64,000 bases of DNA. It comes from Rhizobium leguminosarum. GTDB lineage: Bacteria; Pseudomonadota; Alphaproteobacteria; Rhizobiales; Rhizobiaceae. The notes beneath the pieces are model-generated. The model did no database searches. It saw only the letters and a list, made by a program, of their open reading frames with translations, and was not told where the DNA came from. Location: NCBI RefSeq assembly GCF_001679785.1, contig NZ_CP016293.1, positions 62,001 through 126,000 on the forward strand, in the 5' to 3' direction. The position numbers and the translations under genes were made by a program. Positions 39,801 to 47,860 of this stretch are shown here, piece after piece; position 1 is the stretch's first letter, and every line of letters begins with the position of its first letter.

Positions 39801-42121
39801 TGATCATCGGCCACAACGGAACGCTTGTTATCTCGATTGCCGCACTCGTCGCAAATGATGTCGATGCCAATGGCGATGCGCTGACCATCACCGCCGTTGG
39901 CAATGCCCTCAACGGCACGGTTGCTCTCAACACGCAGACCGGAACCATCACCTTCACGCCGGCTAATAACTATTCAGGCCCGGCAAGCTTCGCCTACACG
40001 CTGTCGGACGGGCGCGGCGGTACGGATCAGGGCAATGTCAGCCTCACCGTTCAGGCCGCTCCGGCCGGCGAGACGCTGTTTACGGGAAGCGAGGGGCCGA
40101 CCGGCGGCAGCTTCAACGACAATACGGCGATGGAACTCGGCATGAAGTTCGTCGCTTCCTCAAACGGCACGATCTCGGGCATCCGCTATTACAAGGCTGC
40201 CGGCGATACCAGCGTGCATACCGGCTCCATCTGGAGGGCCGACGGCACGCTCGTCGCCACGGTCACCTTCACCAACGAGTCGCTCTCCGGGTGGCAGACG
40301 GCAACCTTCTCCACGCCGCTGCAGATCACGGCGGGTGCGACCTATGTCGCCTCCTACCACACGACCGGCAGCTATGTGGCGACCGCAGGCTATTTCAACA
40401 CGGCTCATACCAACGGCTCGCTGACGGCGCTGGCCGGCACGAACGGCGTCTATGCGGTCGGATCGGGCTCGACCTTCCCGACCCAGAGCTACCAGTCGTC
40501 GAATTACTGGGTCGATGTCGTCTTCAACCAGTCGACGGGCAATACGGTGCCGGTTGCCGCCAACGACAACGGCTACACGACCTATGCCAACACAGCCCTG
40601 TCGATTGCCGCTGCCAACCTGCTTGCCAATGACAGCGATGGCGATGGCGACCCGCTGAGCATTACCGGCGCAAATGGCGCGGTCAACGGAACGGTGACGT
40701 ATAACAGCCAGACCAACACGGTGATCTTCACGCCGAACTCAGGCTATACCGGCGTCGCAAGCTTTTCCTATTCGATCTCGGACGGGCAAGGCGGCACGGC
40801 TTCGGCCACCGTCAGCCTCACGGTCAATTCGCAGCCCGGCGGCGGCACGACCTCGAGCCTGTTTACCAGCGCCGACACGTCGGGGGTTACCGCCGCCAAT
40901 GATGCCAACTCGGTCGAACTTGGCGTCAAGTTCATCGCTTCCGCCAACGGCCAGATCACGGGGCTCACCTATTACAAGAGCGCTCAGGATACCGGCACGC
41001 ATGTCGGCTCGCTCTGGACCACGAACGGCCAGCTCCTTGGCCAGGCAACCTTCATCAACGAGACGGCAAGCGGCTGGCAGACGGTTTCGTTCACGCAGCC
41101 GATCAATGTCACGGCCGGCGTTACCTATGTGGCGAGCTACCATTCCAACGGCTTCTATTCGGCAACCGCGAATTACTTCACGACAGACTATACGAGCGGC
41201 GCGCTGACGGCGCCGGCAAGTTCGGTCAGCGGCGGCAACGGCGTCTATGCCTATGGCACGGTCAGCCTGTTCCCGACCGCCTCCTACAATGCCAGCAATT
41301 ACTGGGTGGACGTGCTCTATCAGCAGGGCGCTCAGAATGCGGTTCCGGTCGCAGCCAATGACAGCGGCTACTCGACCAATACGGGCACGCCGATCACCAT
41401 CCAGGCCTCGGCGCTGCTTTCAAACGACAGCGATGCCGATGGCGATCCACTCACGATCACCGGTGTCAGCGGCGCCGTCAACGGCTCGGTCGCCTACAAT
41501 GCCCAGGCCCAGACGGTGACCTTCACGCCGACCGCAGGCTATTCGGGACCGGCGAGCTTCAGCTACGCGATATCAGACGGCAAGGGCGGCACGGCCACGG
41601 CCCAGGTTGCGCTCACCATCAACAACCCGGCTGCAGGCCCGGAGCAGAACCTCTTTGCCGCCAATGCGATGCCTGCAATCGTCTCCACCAACGACAATCA
41701 GCAGGTCAATCTCGGCATGAAGTTCCAGGCCGATACTGCAGGCTGGATCACCGGCATCCGCTTCCACAAGGGCACCGACAATACAGGCCCGCACAACGGC
41801 TATCTCTGGACTGCCTCGGGCACGCTGCTCGGCAGCGTCGCCTTCAGCAACGAAACGGCAAGCGGCTGGCAGACCGCGACACTCACCCAGCAGGTGGAGG
41901 TCGCCGCGGACACGACCTACGTCGTTTCCTACAGCACCAACGGCAATTATTCGGCGACCGGCAACTACTTCAGCGCCGATGTGACGAATGGCGACCTCAG
42001 GGCGCTCAGCGGCAGCAACGGCGTCTATGCCTATGGCTCGAGCGGGCTGTTCCCCAGCGCCAGCTATAACAGCACAAACTACTATGTGGACGTAGCATTC
42101 AGACCGCAGCTCGCGGCGTAA
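36782..42121 (+). CDS. Giant secreted protein 2: dimethylformamidase-like, Ig-like, cadherin-like and DUF4082 domains
   Basis: About 1780 residues, paralogous to giant protein 1. A Ser/Thr/Ala-rich N-terminus of about 225 residues without a signal peptide precedes the N,N-dimethylformamidase-like region ([73 protein letters not shown]) to about residue 740. An Ig-like domain follows, then four DUF4082 domains (about 840, 1097, 1358, 1620) alternating with three cadherin-like domains (DALTITAVGNALNGTVALNT, SFAYTLSDGRGG). The end is VAFRPQLAA, as in protein 1. The frame is open back to 36473 inside the IS1380 element. ATG 36782 is a guess; GTG 36842 or ATG 37047 are alternatives, and the true 5' end may be lost. 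Probably exported by the transporter at 43882-47465. Confidence 0.82.
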   Translation: MKPSNVGRRETGTPLLLRFHVRNREYLSTAGGTPSVCHPPSVWTALLGTATVVSSSTQGPYGFANQGSATVQSSFSGTVTSSLISSGDMQSPASSTAMPARARDSGAQDGFTKTASAATVFQTPSSTSQRTVLAPDPSEEAATLPAAPALTGVTTDADTGSTKTAPPVSSSSSLGTTSLRLQASIASISLEPSQDVSAETTAAPTALGALAAPVAPMAAVSAAATPNKIALENLKQGNPISEWGLEGDGGGTIQGFATEISTNIGQTVDFKIATDSTHYRIDIYRIGYYGGAGARKVDSIEQSLTSAQIQPHPIVDMSLGLIDCGNWSVSASWQIPDDAVSGVYFAKLVREDGTEDASIIPFVVRDDASTSDIVFQTSDTTWQAYNAWGGASLYYGEVPVDPADMIGYLPPNCSCGLTAIGRASAVSYNRPIITNTSPIGGPHDFVFGVESSAIQWLEQNGYDVSYISGVDATRSGSLLLNHDAYLSVGHDEYWSAEQRANVEAARDAGVNLAFWSGNECYWKVRWESSIDGSGQAYRTMVCYKETWGTSTDPSATGTGTWRDPRYADPGQEPENSLTGTMFQVDSYRSDTITIPYDYSNLRFWRNTDVAELEEGETYNLVQNLLGYEWDSDVENGFRPDGLINLSLSSIAVSTYLRDYGTTVGDAVATHSLTMYRAESGALVFGAGTVFWSWGLNANHQGAQTPTDPNVQQAMVNMFADMGIQPTTLDASLILATQSTDALKPTSSISSPIIGASFVEGQRVTITGTAQDFGGGIIAGVEVSTDGGQHWFKATGRESWSYNWVVQASGTYTILSRAVDDSVNLEAPSAGKQVTVTLPGTQGLWTLAEKPAVETAIDRDPVELGLRFQATTAGSVQGIRFYKGFYNTGDHVVSLWSGNGTLLATGVSVGESLSGWQTVMFSSPIQIAAGTTYVASYHSNGFFSVTENYFSEPYASGALKAVDGGGVFAYSGTSTFPGQSPGGSNYWVDVVFDAGPNSQPVATDDSGLIIGHNGTLVISIAALVANDVDANGDALTITAVGNALNGTVALNTQTGTITFTPANNYSGPASFAYTLSDGRGGTDQGNVSLTVQAAPAGETLFTGSEGPTGGSFNDNTAMELGMKFVASSNGTISGIRYYKAAGDTSVHTGSIWRADGTLVATVTFTNESLSGWQTATFSTPLQITAGATYVASYHTTGSYVATAGYFNTAHTNGSLTALAGTNGVYAVGSGSTFPTQSYQSSNYWVDVVFNQSTGNTVPVAANDNGYTTYANTALSIAAANLLANDSDGDGDPLSITGANGAVNGTVTYNSQTNTVIFTPNSGYTGVASFSYSISDGQGGTASATVSLTVNSQPGGGTTSSLFTSADTSGVTAANDANSVELGVKFIASANGQITGLTYYKSAQDTGTHVGSLWTTNGQLLGQATFINETASGWQTVSFTQPINVTAGVTYVASYHSNGFYSATANYFTTDYTSGALTAPASSVSGGNGVYAYGTVSLFPTASYNASNYWVDVLYQQGAQNAVPVAANDSGYSTNTGTPITIQASALLSNDSDADGDPLTITGVSGAVNGSVAYNAQAQTVTFTPTAGYSGPASFSYAISDGKGGTATAQVALTINNPAAGPEQNLFAANAMPAIVSTNDNQQVNLGMKFQADTAGWITGIRFHKGTDNTGPHNGYLWTASGTLLGSVAFSNETASGWQTATLTQQVEVAADTTYVVSYSTNGNYSATGNYFSADVTNGDLRALSGSNGVYAYGSSGLFPSASYNSTNYYVDVAFRPQLAA

Positions 42122-42169
42122 AGCCCGCGAGCATGTAAGGCCAAGCATCTGTAAAGGGTAATGAGATCG

Positions 42170-43402
42170 ATGATGGGTGCAGACAACAGATTGCCGGTAA
42201 CGGTTCTCGCCGGGTTTCTCGGCGCCGGCAAGACGACTGTCCTCAATCATGTCCTGAGCAATCGTGAGGGTCGCCGGGTTGCTGTCATCGTCAACGATAT
42301 GAGCGAGGTCAACATCGATGCGGATCTCGTGCGCGAGGGGGGTGCAGACCTCTTGCGCACGGACGAGACGCTGGTAGAGCTCACCAATGGATGCATCTGT
42401 TGCACTCTGCGCGACGATCTCCTGAGCGAGGTCCGCCGGCTCGCTAGCGCCGGCCGCTTCGACTATCTGCTGATCGAGGGCACCGGCATTGCCGAGCCGC
42501 TGCCGGTCGCAGCCACCTTCTCCTTCCGCGACGAGAGCGGGGCAGCACTCTGCGATGTCGCGCGGCTCGACACCATGGTTTCCGTCGTCGATGCGGTCAA
42601 TCTTCTCGCCGATTACCAGAGTGCCGAGTTCCTTGCCGATCGCGGCGAAAGGCGTGACGGGGACGATGAGCGCAAGCTCGTCGAACTCCTCGTCGAGCAG
42701 ATCGAATTTTCCGACGTCGTCATCATCAATAAGGCAGGCGATGTGCCGCCCGCAATGCTGTCGGAGGTTCGCCGGGTCGTCGCGGCGCTCAATCCGGATG
42801 CCCGCATCATCGAGGCGGCCTTCGGTCAGGTGCCGCTTGGCGCGATCATGGATACCGGGCTCTTCAGCGAGGCGAAGGCCGCCCGCCATCCGTTCTGGCA
42901 CAAGGAGCTTTACGGCTGGGGCGACCACGTGCCGGAGACCGAGGAATACGGCATTGCGAGCTTCGTCTATCGCAGCCGCCGGCCTTTCGATCCCGCACGG
43001 CTGAGCCGCGTGATCGAGCAGCCATTACCCGGCATCATCAGGGCGAAAGGGCATTTCTGGCTGGCGACCCGGCCGGACGAGATCGGCCTGTTGTCGATTG
43101 CCGGCACGCAATGCCGCATCGAGAACAGGGGGTTCTGGTGGGCCTCGGTGCCGCGGGCGCACTGGCCGCGCCATCCGCAATTCCGCCAGTTGCTTGACCG
43201 GCATTGGGATGACGTCTGGGGCGACCGTCGTCAGGAGCTGGTCTTCATCGGCTCCGGCTTCGACGAGGCGGCGATCCGTGCTGCGCTCGACGATTGCCTG
43301 GCCGGGGAGGAGACGGGTTTCGATCCGCAGACCGCCATCGGCCTTCGCGATCCGTTTCCGGCATGGCGGCACGATACTCACGCATCGGACCGAAAAGTGT
43401 GA
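42170..43402 (+). CDS. CobW/COG0523 G3E-family GTPase, copy 2
   Basis: A 410-residue paralogue of the GTPase at 26058, again directly behind a giant DUF4082 protein. Walker A ([16 protein letters not shown]), CxCC ([14 protein letters not shown]), EGTGIAEP and VIINKAGD are all present, as is the C-terminal [20 protein letters not shown] segment. The last residues after FPAW ([11 protein letters not shown]) are encoded by a palindromic repeat at 43383-43425 that has replaced the original stop; copy 1 stops right after FPAW. Starts at 42161, 42170 and 42173 are in frame; 42170 has AAGGG at 11 bases. Likely role as for copy 1: supplying metal to a secreted client. Confidence 0.88.
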   Translation: MMGADNRLPVTVLAGFLGAGKTTVLNHVLSNREGRRVAVIVNDMSEVNIDADLVREGGADLLRTDETLVELTNGCICCTLRDDLLSEVRRLASAGRFDYLLIEGTGIAEPLPVAATFSFRDESGAALCDVARLDTMVSVVDAVNLLADYQSAEFLADRGERRDGDDERKLVELLVEQIEFSDVVIINKAGDVPPAMLSEVRRVVAALNPDARIIEAAFGQVPLGAIMDTGLFSEAKAARHPFWHKELYGWGDHVPETEEYGIASFVYRSRRPFDPARLSRVIEQPLPGIIRAKGHFWLATRPDEIGLLSIAGTQCRIENRGFWWASVPRAHWPRHPQFRQLLDRHWDDVWGDRRQELVFIGSGFDEAAIRAALDDCLAGEETGFDPQTAIGLRDPFPAWRHDTHASDRKV

Positions 43403-43425
43403 AGCGGTTTTCGGATAGTCCGATG
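43383..43425. repeat. Palindromic repeat overlapping the CobW 3' end
   Basis: CATCGGAC and GTCCGATG close a stem with inner CCGAAAAGTGTGA / AGCGGTTTTCGG arms. It shares the CGAAAAGTGTGA(A)GCGGTTTTCGG core, in opposite orientation, with the repeat at 57998-58047, so both belong to one dispersed family. The GTPase frame ends inside it at 43402. Confidence 0.8.
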
Positions 43426-43475
43426 TGTCGACTCAAAGGTGAACAGGTTTTGATTATCAACCAGAGGAGAGAACA

Positions 43476-43784
43476 ATGAGCAACGAACTTTATGCAGATG
43501 GCATCGGCGAGATCACAATCACGGGAACGATCGTGCGCATCGACCTGATGTCGCTCTCGGCCACCGATCGTGACGCCAACAACAATCCGAAGCCGGTCTT
43601 CCGCCAGCGCATCATCATGCCGATCGATGCCTTCGCCAATGCGGTCGATCTCATGCAGAAGGCGCTTGGCGGGTTGGTCGAGGCGGGTGCGGTCCGTCGC
43701 ATCGGCGATATGCCAGCTGCGGCGGCTGCCGATATCCAGACGGTGCAGGCCGGCGCTTCGAACGCCTCGCCGAACTTCAACTGA
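43476..43784 (+). CDS. Small protein of unknown function between CobW and the type I exporter
   Basis: A 102-residue soluble protein (MSNELYADGIGEITITGTIV, then PVFRQRIIMPIDAFANAVDL, then a Ala-rich tail). A strong AGAGGAGAG precedes ATG 43476. The pattern of beta strands, an 'RIIMPIDAF' strand-turn and a helix loosely resembles DUF3467-type small proteins, but I do not recognise it with confidence. Its position between the GTPase and the secretion transporter suggests a role in the same process, for example as an export or assembly factor; that is inference. Confidence 0.7.
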   Translation: MSNELYADGIGEITITGTIVRIDLMSLSATDRDANNNPKPVFRQRIIMPIDAFANAVDLMQKALGGLVEAGAVRRIGDMPAAAAADIQTVQAGASNASPNFN

Positions 43785-43795
43785 TAAAACAGGTC

Positions 43796-43836
43796 TAGAG
43801 CGCCGTGCGTCCATTCGGACGCACAAAGACGCTCTA
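43796..43836. repeat. Palindromic repeat
   Basis: TAGAGCG pairs with CGCTCTA and the inner TGCGTCC with GGACGCA around an ATTC loop. It lies between the small gene and the ABC transporter gene and has the form of the short palindromic repeats dispersed in Rhizobium genomes. It could also act as a transcript attenuator or stabiliser. Confidence 0.8.
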
Positions 43837-43881
43837 ACTTTTCAAATCGAAGCCTCGGTCTCGTATTGTTTCGGGTGGGCC

Positions 43882-46026
43882 ATGAGTGGTTTTCTGCATA
43901 CCAACCTGCACTGTCTTGCGCTCGTCGCGCGTCATCACGGCGTCGATCTTGCTCCTGAACGACTGCAGCACGATTATGCCGTCGGCAACGATCCCGTTGC
44001 CATGCGGCAGCTGCTGCGTATGGCCAAGGATGCCGGCCTCAGGGCAAGGCATCTGACGCTCGACTGGCGATCCCTGTTCCAACTCGGCGAGGCCTTCCCG
44101 GTGCTCGCCGAGCTGACGAACGGCAACTGGGTGGTCATCGCCGGCGCTGTCGGGAGCGGGGAGGATGAGAGAATCCGCGTTCTCGACCCGCTGGCATCAC
44201 GCGCCGAGGTGATGATGCTCAGCGAAGAGCAGTTCGCAAAGGCCTGGCTCGGATCGGTGATCCTGCTGAAGCGCAACTATCGCATGTCCGATGAGGACCG
44301 GCCCTTCGGCTTCCGCTGGTTTGTCCCCGAGATCATCAAGCAGCGCAGCTTCTTCCGCGACGTCGCGCTCGCCGCCTTCGTGCTCTACGGGCTGGGCCTG
44401 ACGACGCCGATCTTCTTTCAGCTCGTCATCGACAAGGTGCTGGTGCATCAGAGCTATGCGACGCTGACGGTTTTGACGGCGGGCATTGCGATCGCGCTCG
44501 TCTTCGACGCGACGTTCACCTTCCTGCGCCGCTATCTGCTGCTTTATGCGACAAACAGGATCGATATTCGCGTCGCGACTCGCACCTTCGGCCATCTGCT
44601 CAACCTGCCGATCGCGCTCTTCGAACAGGCCTCGGCCGGCGTTCTCGTCAAGCACATGCAGCAGACCGGGCGCATCCGCGAATTCCTGACCGGCCGGCTG
44701 TTTCTCACGCTCTTAGACGGCGTTTCGCTGCTGGTCTTCGTGCCGATCCTGCTTCTCTACAGCGTCAAACTGACGCTTGTCGTGCTCGGTTTCGCCGCCC
44801 TTGTCGGGCTCGTGGTGATGATGCTCGTCGGGCCGTTCCAGCGCCGGTTGCAGGCGCTCTACCAAGCCGAAGGCGACCGGCAGGCATTGCTGGTGGAAAC
44901 CGTGCACGGCATGCGCACCGTCAAATCGCTGGCGTTGGAGCCGCGCCAGCGCAAGGTGTGGGACGATTATTCGGCGCAGGCGATCTCCGTGCGTTTCCGC
45001 GTCGACAAGATCTCGACCATCGCCCAGGCGATGACCGGACTGCTGGAGAAGCTGATGAGCGTCGCGATCATCGGCCTCGGCGCGCTCGATGTCTTCAGCG
45101 GCGCGATGACGATCGGCGCGCTGGTCGCCTTCAACATGCTCGCCGGCCGGGTCTCGGGACCACTGGTGCAGATCGTCACCATGGTGCACGAATATCAGGA
45201 AGTCGCGCTCTCCGTGCGCATGCTCGGCGAGATCATGAACCAGCGGCCGGAGCAGGCGGGCCGCGGGCGAGGTGTTCGGCCGCATCTGCAGGGCCGCATC
45301 GAATTCGACAGGGTCAGCTTCCGTTACGGCCCGGATAGCGCGCCGGCGCTCGACAATGTCTCCTTCGCCATTCCGGCGGGCTGCCTCTTCGGCGTGGTCG
45401 GTAAGAGTGGCTCGGGCAAGACGACGATCACAAGGCTCATCCAGGGACTCTATCAGAGCCAGGAAGGCCTCGTGCGCATGGATGGCTATGACAGCCGCGA
45501 GATCGACCTCGTGCATCTGAGAACGAGCATCGGCGTCGTGCTGCAGGACAGTTTCCTGTTTCGCGGCTCGGTGCGCGAGAATATTGCCGCCGCCAAGCCC
45601 GATGCCAGCATCGAGGAAATCATGGAAGTCGCCCGCATTGCCGGCGCCGAGGAGTTCATCGAGCGCCTGCCGCGCGGCTTTGACACGATGCTGGAGGAAA
45701 ACGCCTCCAACCTGTCAGGCGGCCAGAGGCAGCGGCTTGCCATTGCCCGCGCGCTGATCACCGATCCGAAGCTGTTGATCTTCGACGAGGCGACGAGTGC
45801 GCTCGACCCTGACAGCGAGGCGATCATCCGCGAGAATCTGAGCCGCATCGCTGCCGGCCGCACCGTCATCATCGTCTCGCACCGACTTTCGACGCTCGTC
45901 GATGCCGATGCCATTCTCGTCATCGAGCGTGGCAAGGTCGCCGATATCGGCCGGCACGATCAGCTTGTATCGCGCTGCATGACCTATCGTCACCTGTGGT
46001 CCCAGCAGATGAGGCAGGTCGCATGA
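43882..46026 (+). CDS. Type I secretion ABC transporter (HlyB/PrtD-like with inactive C39-like domain)
   Basis: A 714-residue inner-membrane exporter. Residues 1-130 form a C39-peptidase-like domain (MSGFLHTNLHCLALVARHHG) in which Thr replaces the catalytic Cys, as in HlyB, where the domain holds unfolded substrate instead of cutting it. Six membrane segments occupy about 155-420 (PIFFQLVIDKVLVHQSYATL). The ATPase domain has VGKSGSGKTTITRLIQG, the LSGGQRQRLAIARAL signature, LLIFDEATSALD and the H-loop SHRLSTL. With the HlyD-like protein it should export unfolded proteins lacking signal peptides; the giant proteins upstream are obvious candidates. A TolC partner is not in view. Confidence 0.92.
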   Translation: MSGFLHTNLHCLALVARHHGVDLAPERLQHDYAVGNDPVAMRQLLRMAKDAGLRARHLTLDWRSLFQLGEAFPVLAELTNGNWVVIAGAVGSGEDERIRVLDPLASRAEVMMLSEEQFAKAWLGSVILLKRNYRMSDEDRPFGFRWFVPEIIKQRSFFRDVALAAFVLYGLGLTTPIFFQLVIDKVLVHQSYATLTVLTAGIAIALVFDATFTFLRRYLLLYATNRIDIRVATRTFGHLLNLPIALFEQASAGVLVKHMQQTGRIREFLTGRLFLTLLDGVSLLVFVPILLLYSVKLTLVVLGFAALVGLVVMMLVGPFQRRLQALYQAEGDRQALLVETVHGMRTVKSLALEPRQRKVWDDYSAQAISVRFRVDKISTIAQAMTGLLEKLMSVAIIGLGALDVFSGAMTIGALVAFNMLAGRVSGPLVQIVTMVHEYQEVALSVRMLGEIMNQRPEQAGRGRGVRPHLQGRIEFDRVSFRYGPDSAPALDNVSFAIPAGCLFGVVGKSGSGKTTITRLIQGLYQSQEGLVRMDGYDSREIDLVHLRTSIGVVLQDSFLFRGSVRENIAAAKPDASIEEIMEVARIAGAEEFIERLPRGFDTMLEENASNLSGGQRQRLAIARALITDPKLLIFDEATSALDPDSEAIIRENLSRIAAGRTVIIVSHRLSTLVDADAILVIERGKVADIGRHDQLVSRCMTYRHLWSQQMRQVA

Positions 46027-47465
46027 ACCCGCATACCAGAAAACCCAGCGAAAACCTGCCTGTTCCGTCAGGCAAAGGCCCTTCAGACAAGGGGCCCTCG
46101 GGGAAGGGCAGGGAGCTTGTCGCCCGCCCGCCGTTGCCGCCGGCAATTGCCGAATTCCAGTCCGACGCCGTCGAGCTCGAGGAGCGCGCGCCGCCGCGCA
46201 TTGCACGGATGACGCTCTACTGCGTGACGGCGCTGATTGTTTCGGCGATCATCTGGGCCTCGGTCTCGTCGATCGATGAGGTGGTGATTGCGCCCGGCAA
46301 GCTCGTCACCACCCAACCGACCATCGTCGTCCAGCCGCTCGAAACCTCGATCATCCGCACGATCGAGGTGAAGGCCGGGGAAGTGGTGCATGCCGGGCAG
46401 ACGCTCGCGACCCTCGACGCCACGTTCAGCCAGGCCGATGTCGACCAGCAGCAGGCGAAGTTCTCCGCCCTCGACGCCCAGGTGAGGCGCATCGAGGCCG
46501 AGCTTGCCGGCGACGACTACACGAAGATGGCGGGAGATACGCCCGACCAGGTGCTGCAGGCGCAGCTCTTCGGCCAGCGACAGGCCTTCTACATGGCGCA
46601 GCTGCAGAATTTCGAGCAGCAGATCGCCGGCCAGTCGGCCGCTCTTGCGGCAAGCAGGAACCAGGAGGCCGTGCTCAACGACAGGCGCGATGGGCTCTCG
46701 CAGATCGAGGCAGCGCGGGAGCGGCTCTATGACAAGCAGAGCGGCTCGCTGATCACGCTGCTGGGCTCGCGTGACGCCCGCCTCGACGTCGAGTCCGACC
46801 TGACCGCTGTCCGCGGGCGGGCCGACGAGGCCGCCCACGCCTATGCCAAGCTCCGAGCCGACCGCCAGGCCTTCATCGAGGATTTCCGCCGCGCCGCAAT
46901 GGAGCAGCTGGTGGAATTGCGCGGCCAGCGCGACATGGCTGACGAGGAGCTGAAAAAGATGGAACTGCGCCGCAACATGGTGGCGCTGACCGCACCCGCC
47001 GATGCCGTCGTCCTCGATCTCGCCCAGCGCTCGGTCGGTTCAGTGGTGCGCGAGGCGGAACCGGTCGTGACGCTGGTGCCGATCAACGTGCCGCTCGAAG
47101 CCGAAGTCTCGATCAACACCCGCGACATCGGCCGCGTGGCCGTCGGCAAGGAAGCCCGCATCAAGCTCGACGCCTATCCCTTCCAGAAATACGGCACCGC
47201 CTCGGGCGAGGTGAGAACCATCAGCCAGGACACCTTCCTCACCGGCCAACAGGAGCAGACAGAGACCCCGAGCCAGCCGGCCGCCCCCTTCTTCAAGGCG
47301 CGGATCCTGCTTGCCGATACCCGGCTGAATGCCGCAGGTATGCCGGTGCGGCTGCTTCCCGGCATGACCGTGTCCACGGAAATCAAGGTCGGCAAACGTA
47401 CGGTGATCTCCTATTTCCTGTATCCGCTGCTGCGTGGCCTCGATAACGCAATACGCGAACCGTAA
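46023..47465 (+). CDS. HlyD-family membrane fusion protein of the type I exporter
   Basis: A 480-residue periplasmic adaptor: a cytoplasmic tail, one membrane segment (YCVTALIVSAIIWASVSSID, about residues 68-87), a lipoyl-like half (PGKLVTTQPTIVVQPLETSI), a long coiled coil (about 140-330, e.g. QLQNFEQQIAGQSAALAASR), the second lipoyl half (PADAVVLDLAQRSVGSVVRE) and a beta-barrel domain to GMTVSTEIKVGKRTVISYFL. The last motif is the HlyD family signature. It overlaps the transporter gene by four bases, so both subunits are translationally coupled. Confidence 0.92.
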   Translation: MNPHTRKPSENLPVPSGKGPSDKGPSGKGRELVARPPLPPAIAEFQSDAVELEERAPPRIARMTLYCVTALIVSAIIWASVSSIDEVVIAPGKLVTTQPTIVVQPLETSIIRTIEVKAGEVVHAGQTLATLDATFSQADVDQQQAKFSALDAQVRRIEAELAGDDYTKMAGDTPDQVLQAQLFGQRQAFYMAQLQNFEQQIAGQSAALAASRNQEAVLNDRRDGLSQIEAARERLYDKQSGSLITLLGSRDARLDVESDLTAVRGRADEAAHAYAKLRADRQAFIEDFRRAAMEQLVELRGQRDMADEELKKMELRRNMVALTAPADAVVLDLAQRSVGSVVREAEPVVTLVPINVPLEAEVSINTRDIGRVAVGKEARIKLDAYPFQKYGTASGEVRTISQDTFLTGQQEQTETPSQPAAPFFKARILLADTRLNAAGMPVRLLPGMTVSTEIKVGKRTVISYFLYPLLRGLDNAIREP

Positions 47466-47476
47466 GACGTGACGGA

Positions 47477-47761
47477 TCAGTTCGCCCCGACGAGATCCCG
47501 TGTGAGCTTCGAGGCAGATATTTCGCATCCCATAGCTACGCCTGACCTGCCCGTATGTCGGTGAAGTCGGATTTGCCCTCGGAAGCGCGAGAGCATCGAC
47601 GCCGCATCGCTCGTCCGGATCCGATCCAGCAGCCGGCGCACCTGTCGTGTGCTCAAGCCCAGAACATGCGCCGCCGAGACCAGCGTCGTCCAACCGTGAA
47701 CGACCTTCGATAAAACCTCGATCCGCTGCAGATCACGCTCGCTCATCGCAATCAGTCCCAT
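47477..47761 (-). pseudogene. ISNCY-family transposase N-terminal fragment
   Basis: Residues 1-55 (MSERDLQRIEVLSKVVHGWT and GLSTRQVRRLLDRIRTSDAA) match the N-terminal helix-turn-helix of ISNCY transposases; the sequence then diverges and stops at 95 residues. The rest of the gene is missing. Terminal-repeat-like sequence (TTCCAACTTTGCAGAAACAG, then GACACTTCAACTTTGC) lies upstream at 47801-47837. Confidence 0.7.
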
Positions 47762-47860
47762 CCGCAACCTCCACCGTCATCAAACCCGGGGAGTGTGACA
47801 TTCCAACTTTGCAGAAACAGGACACTTCAACTTTGCGGCTACAACAAATTGTCAAAGCTG

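Noticed and set aside
43882..46026. Bacteriocin-processing C39 exporter
   Set aside because: The catalytic Cys is replaced and no double-glycine leader peptide gene is nearby.
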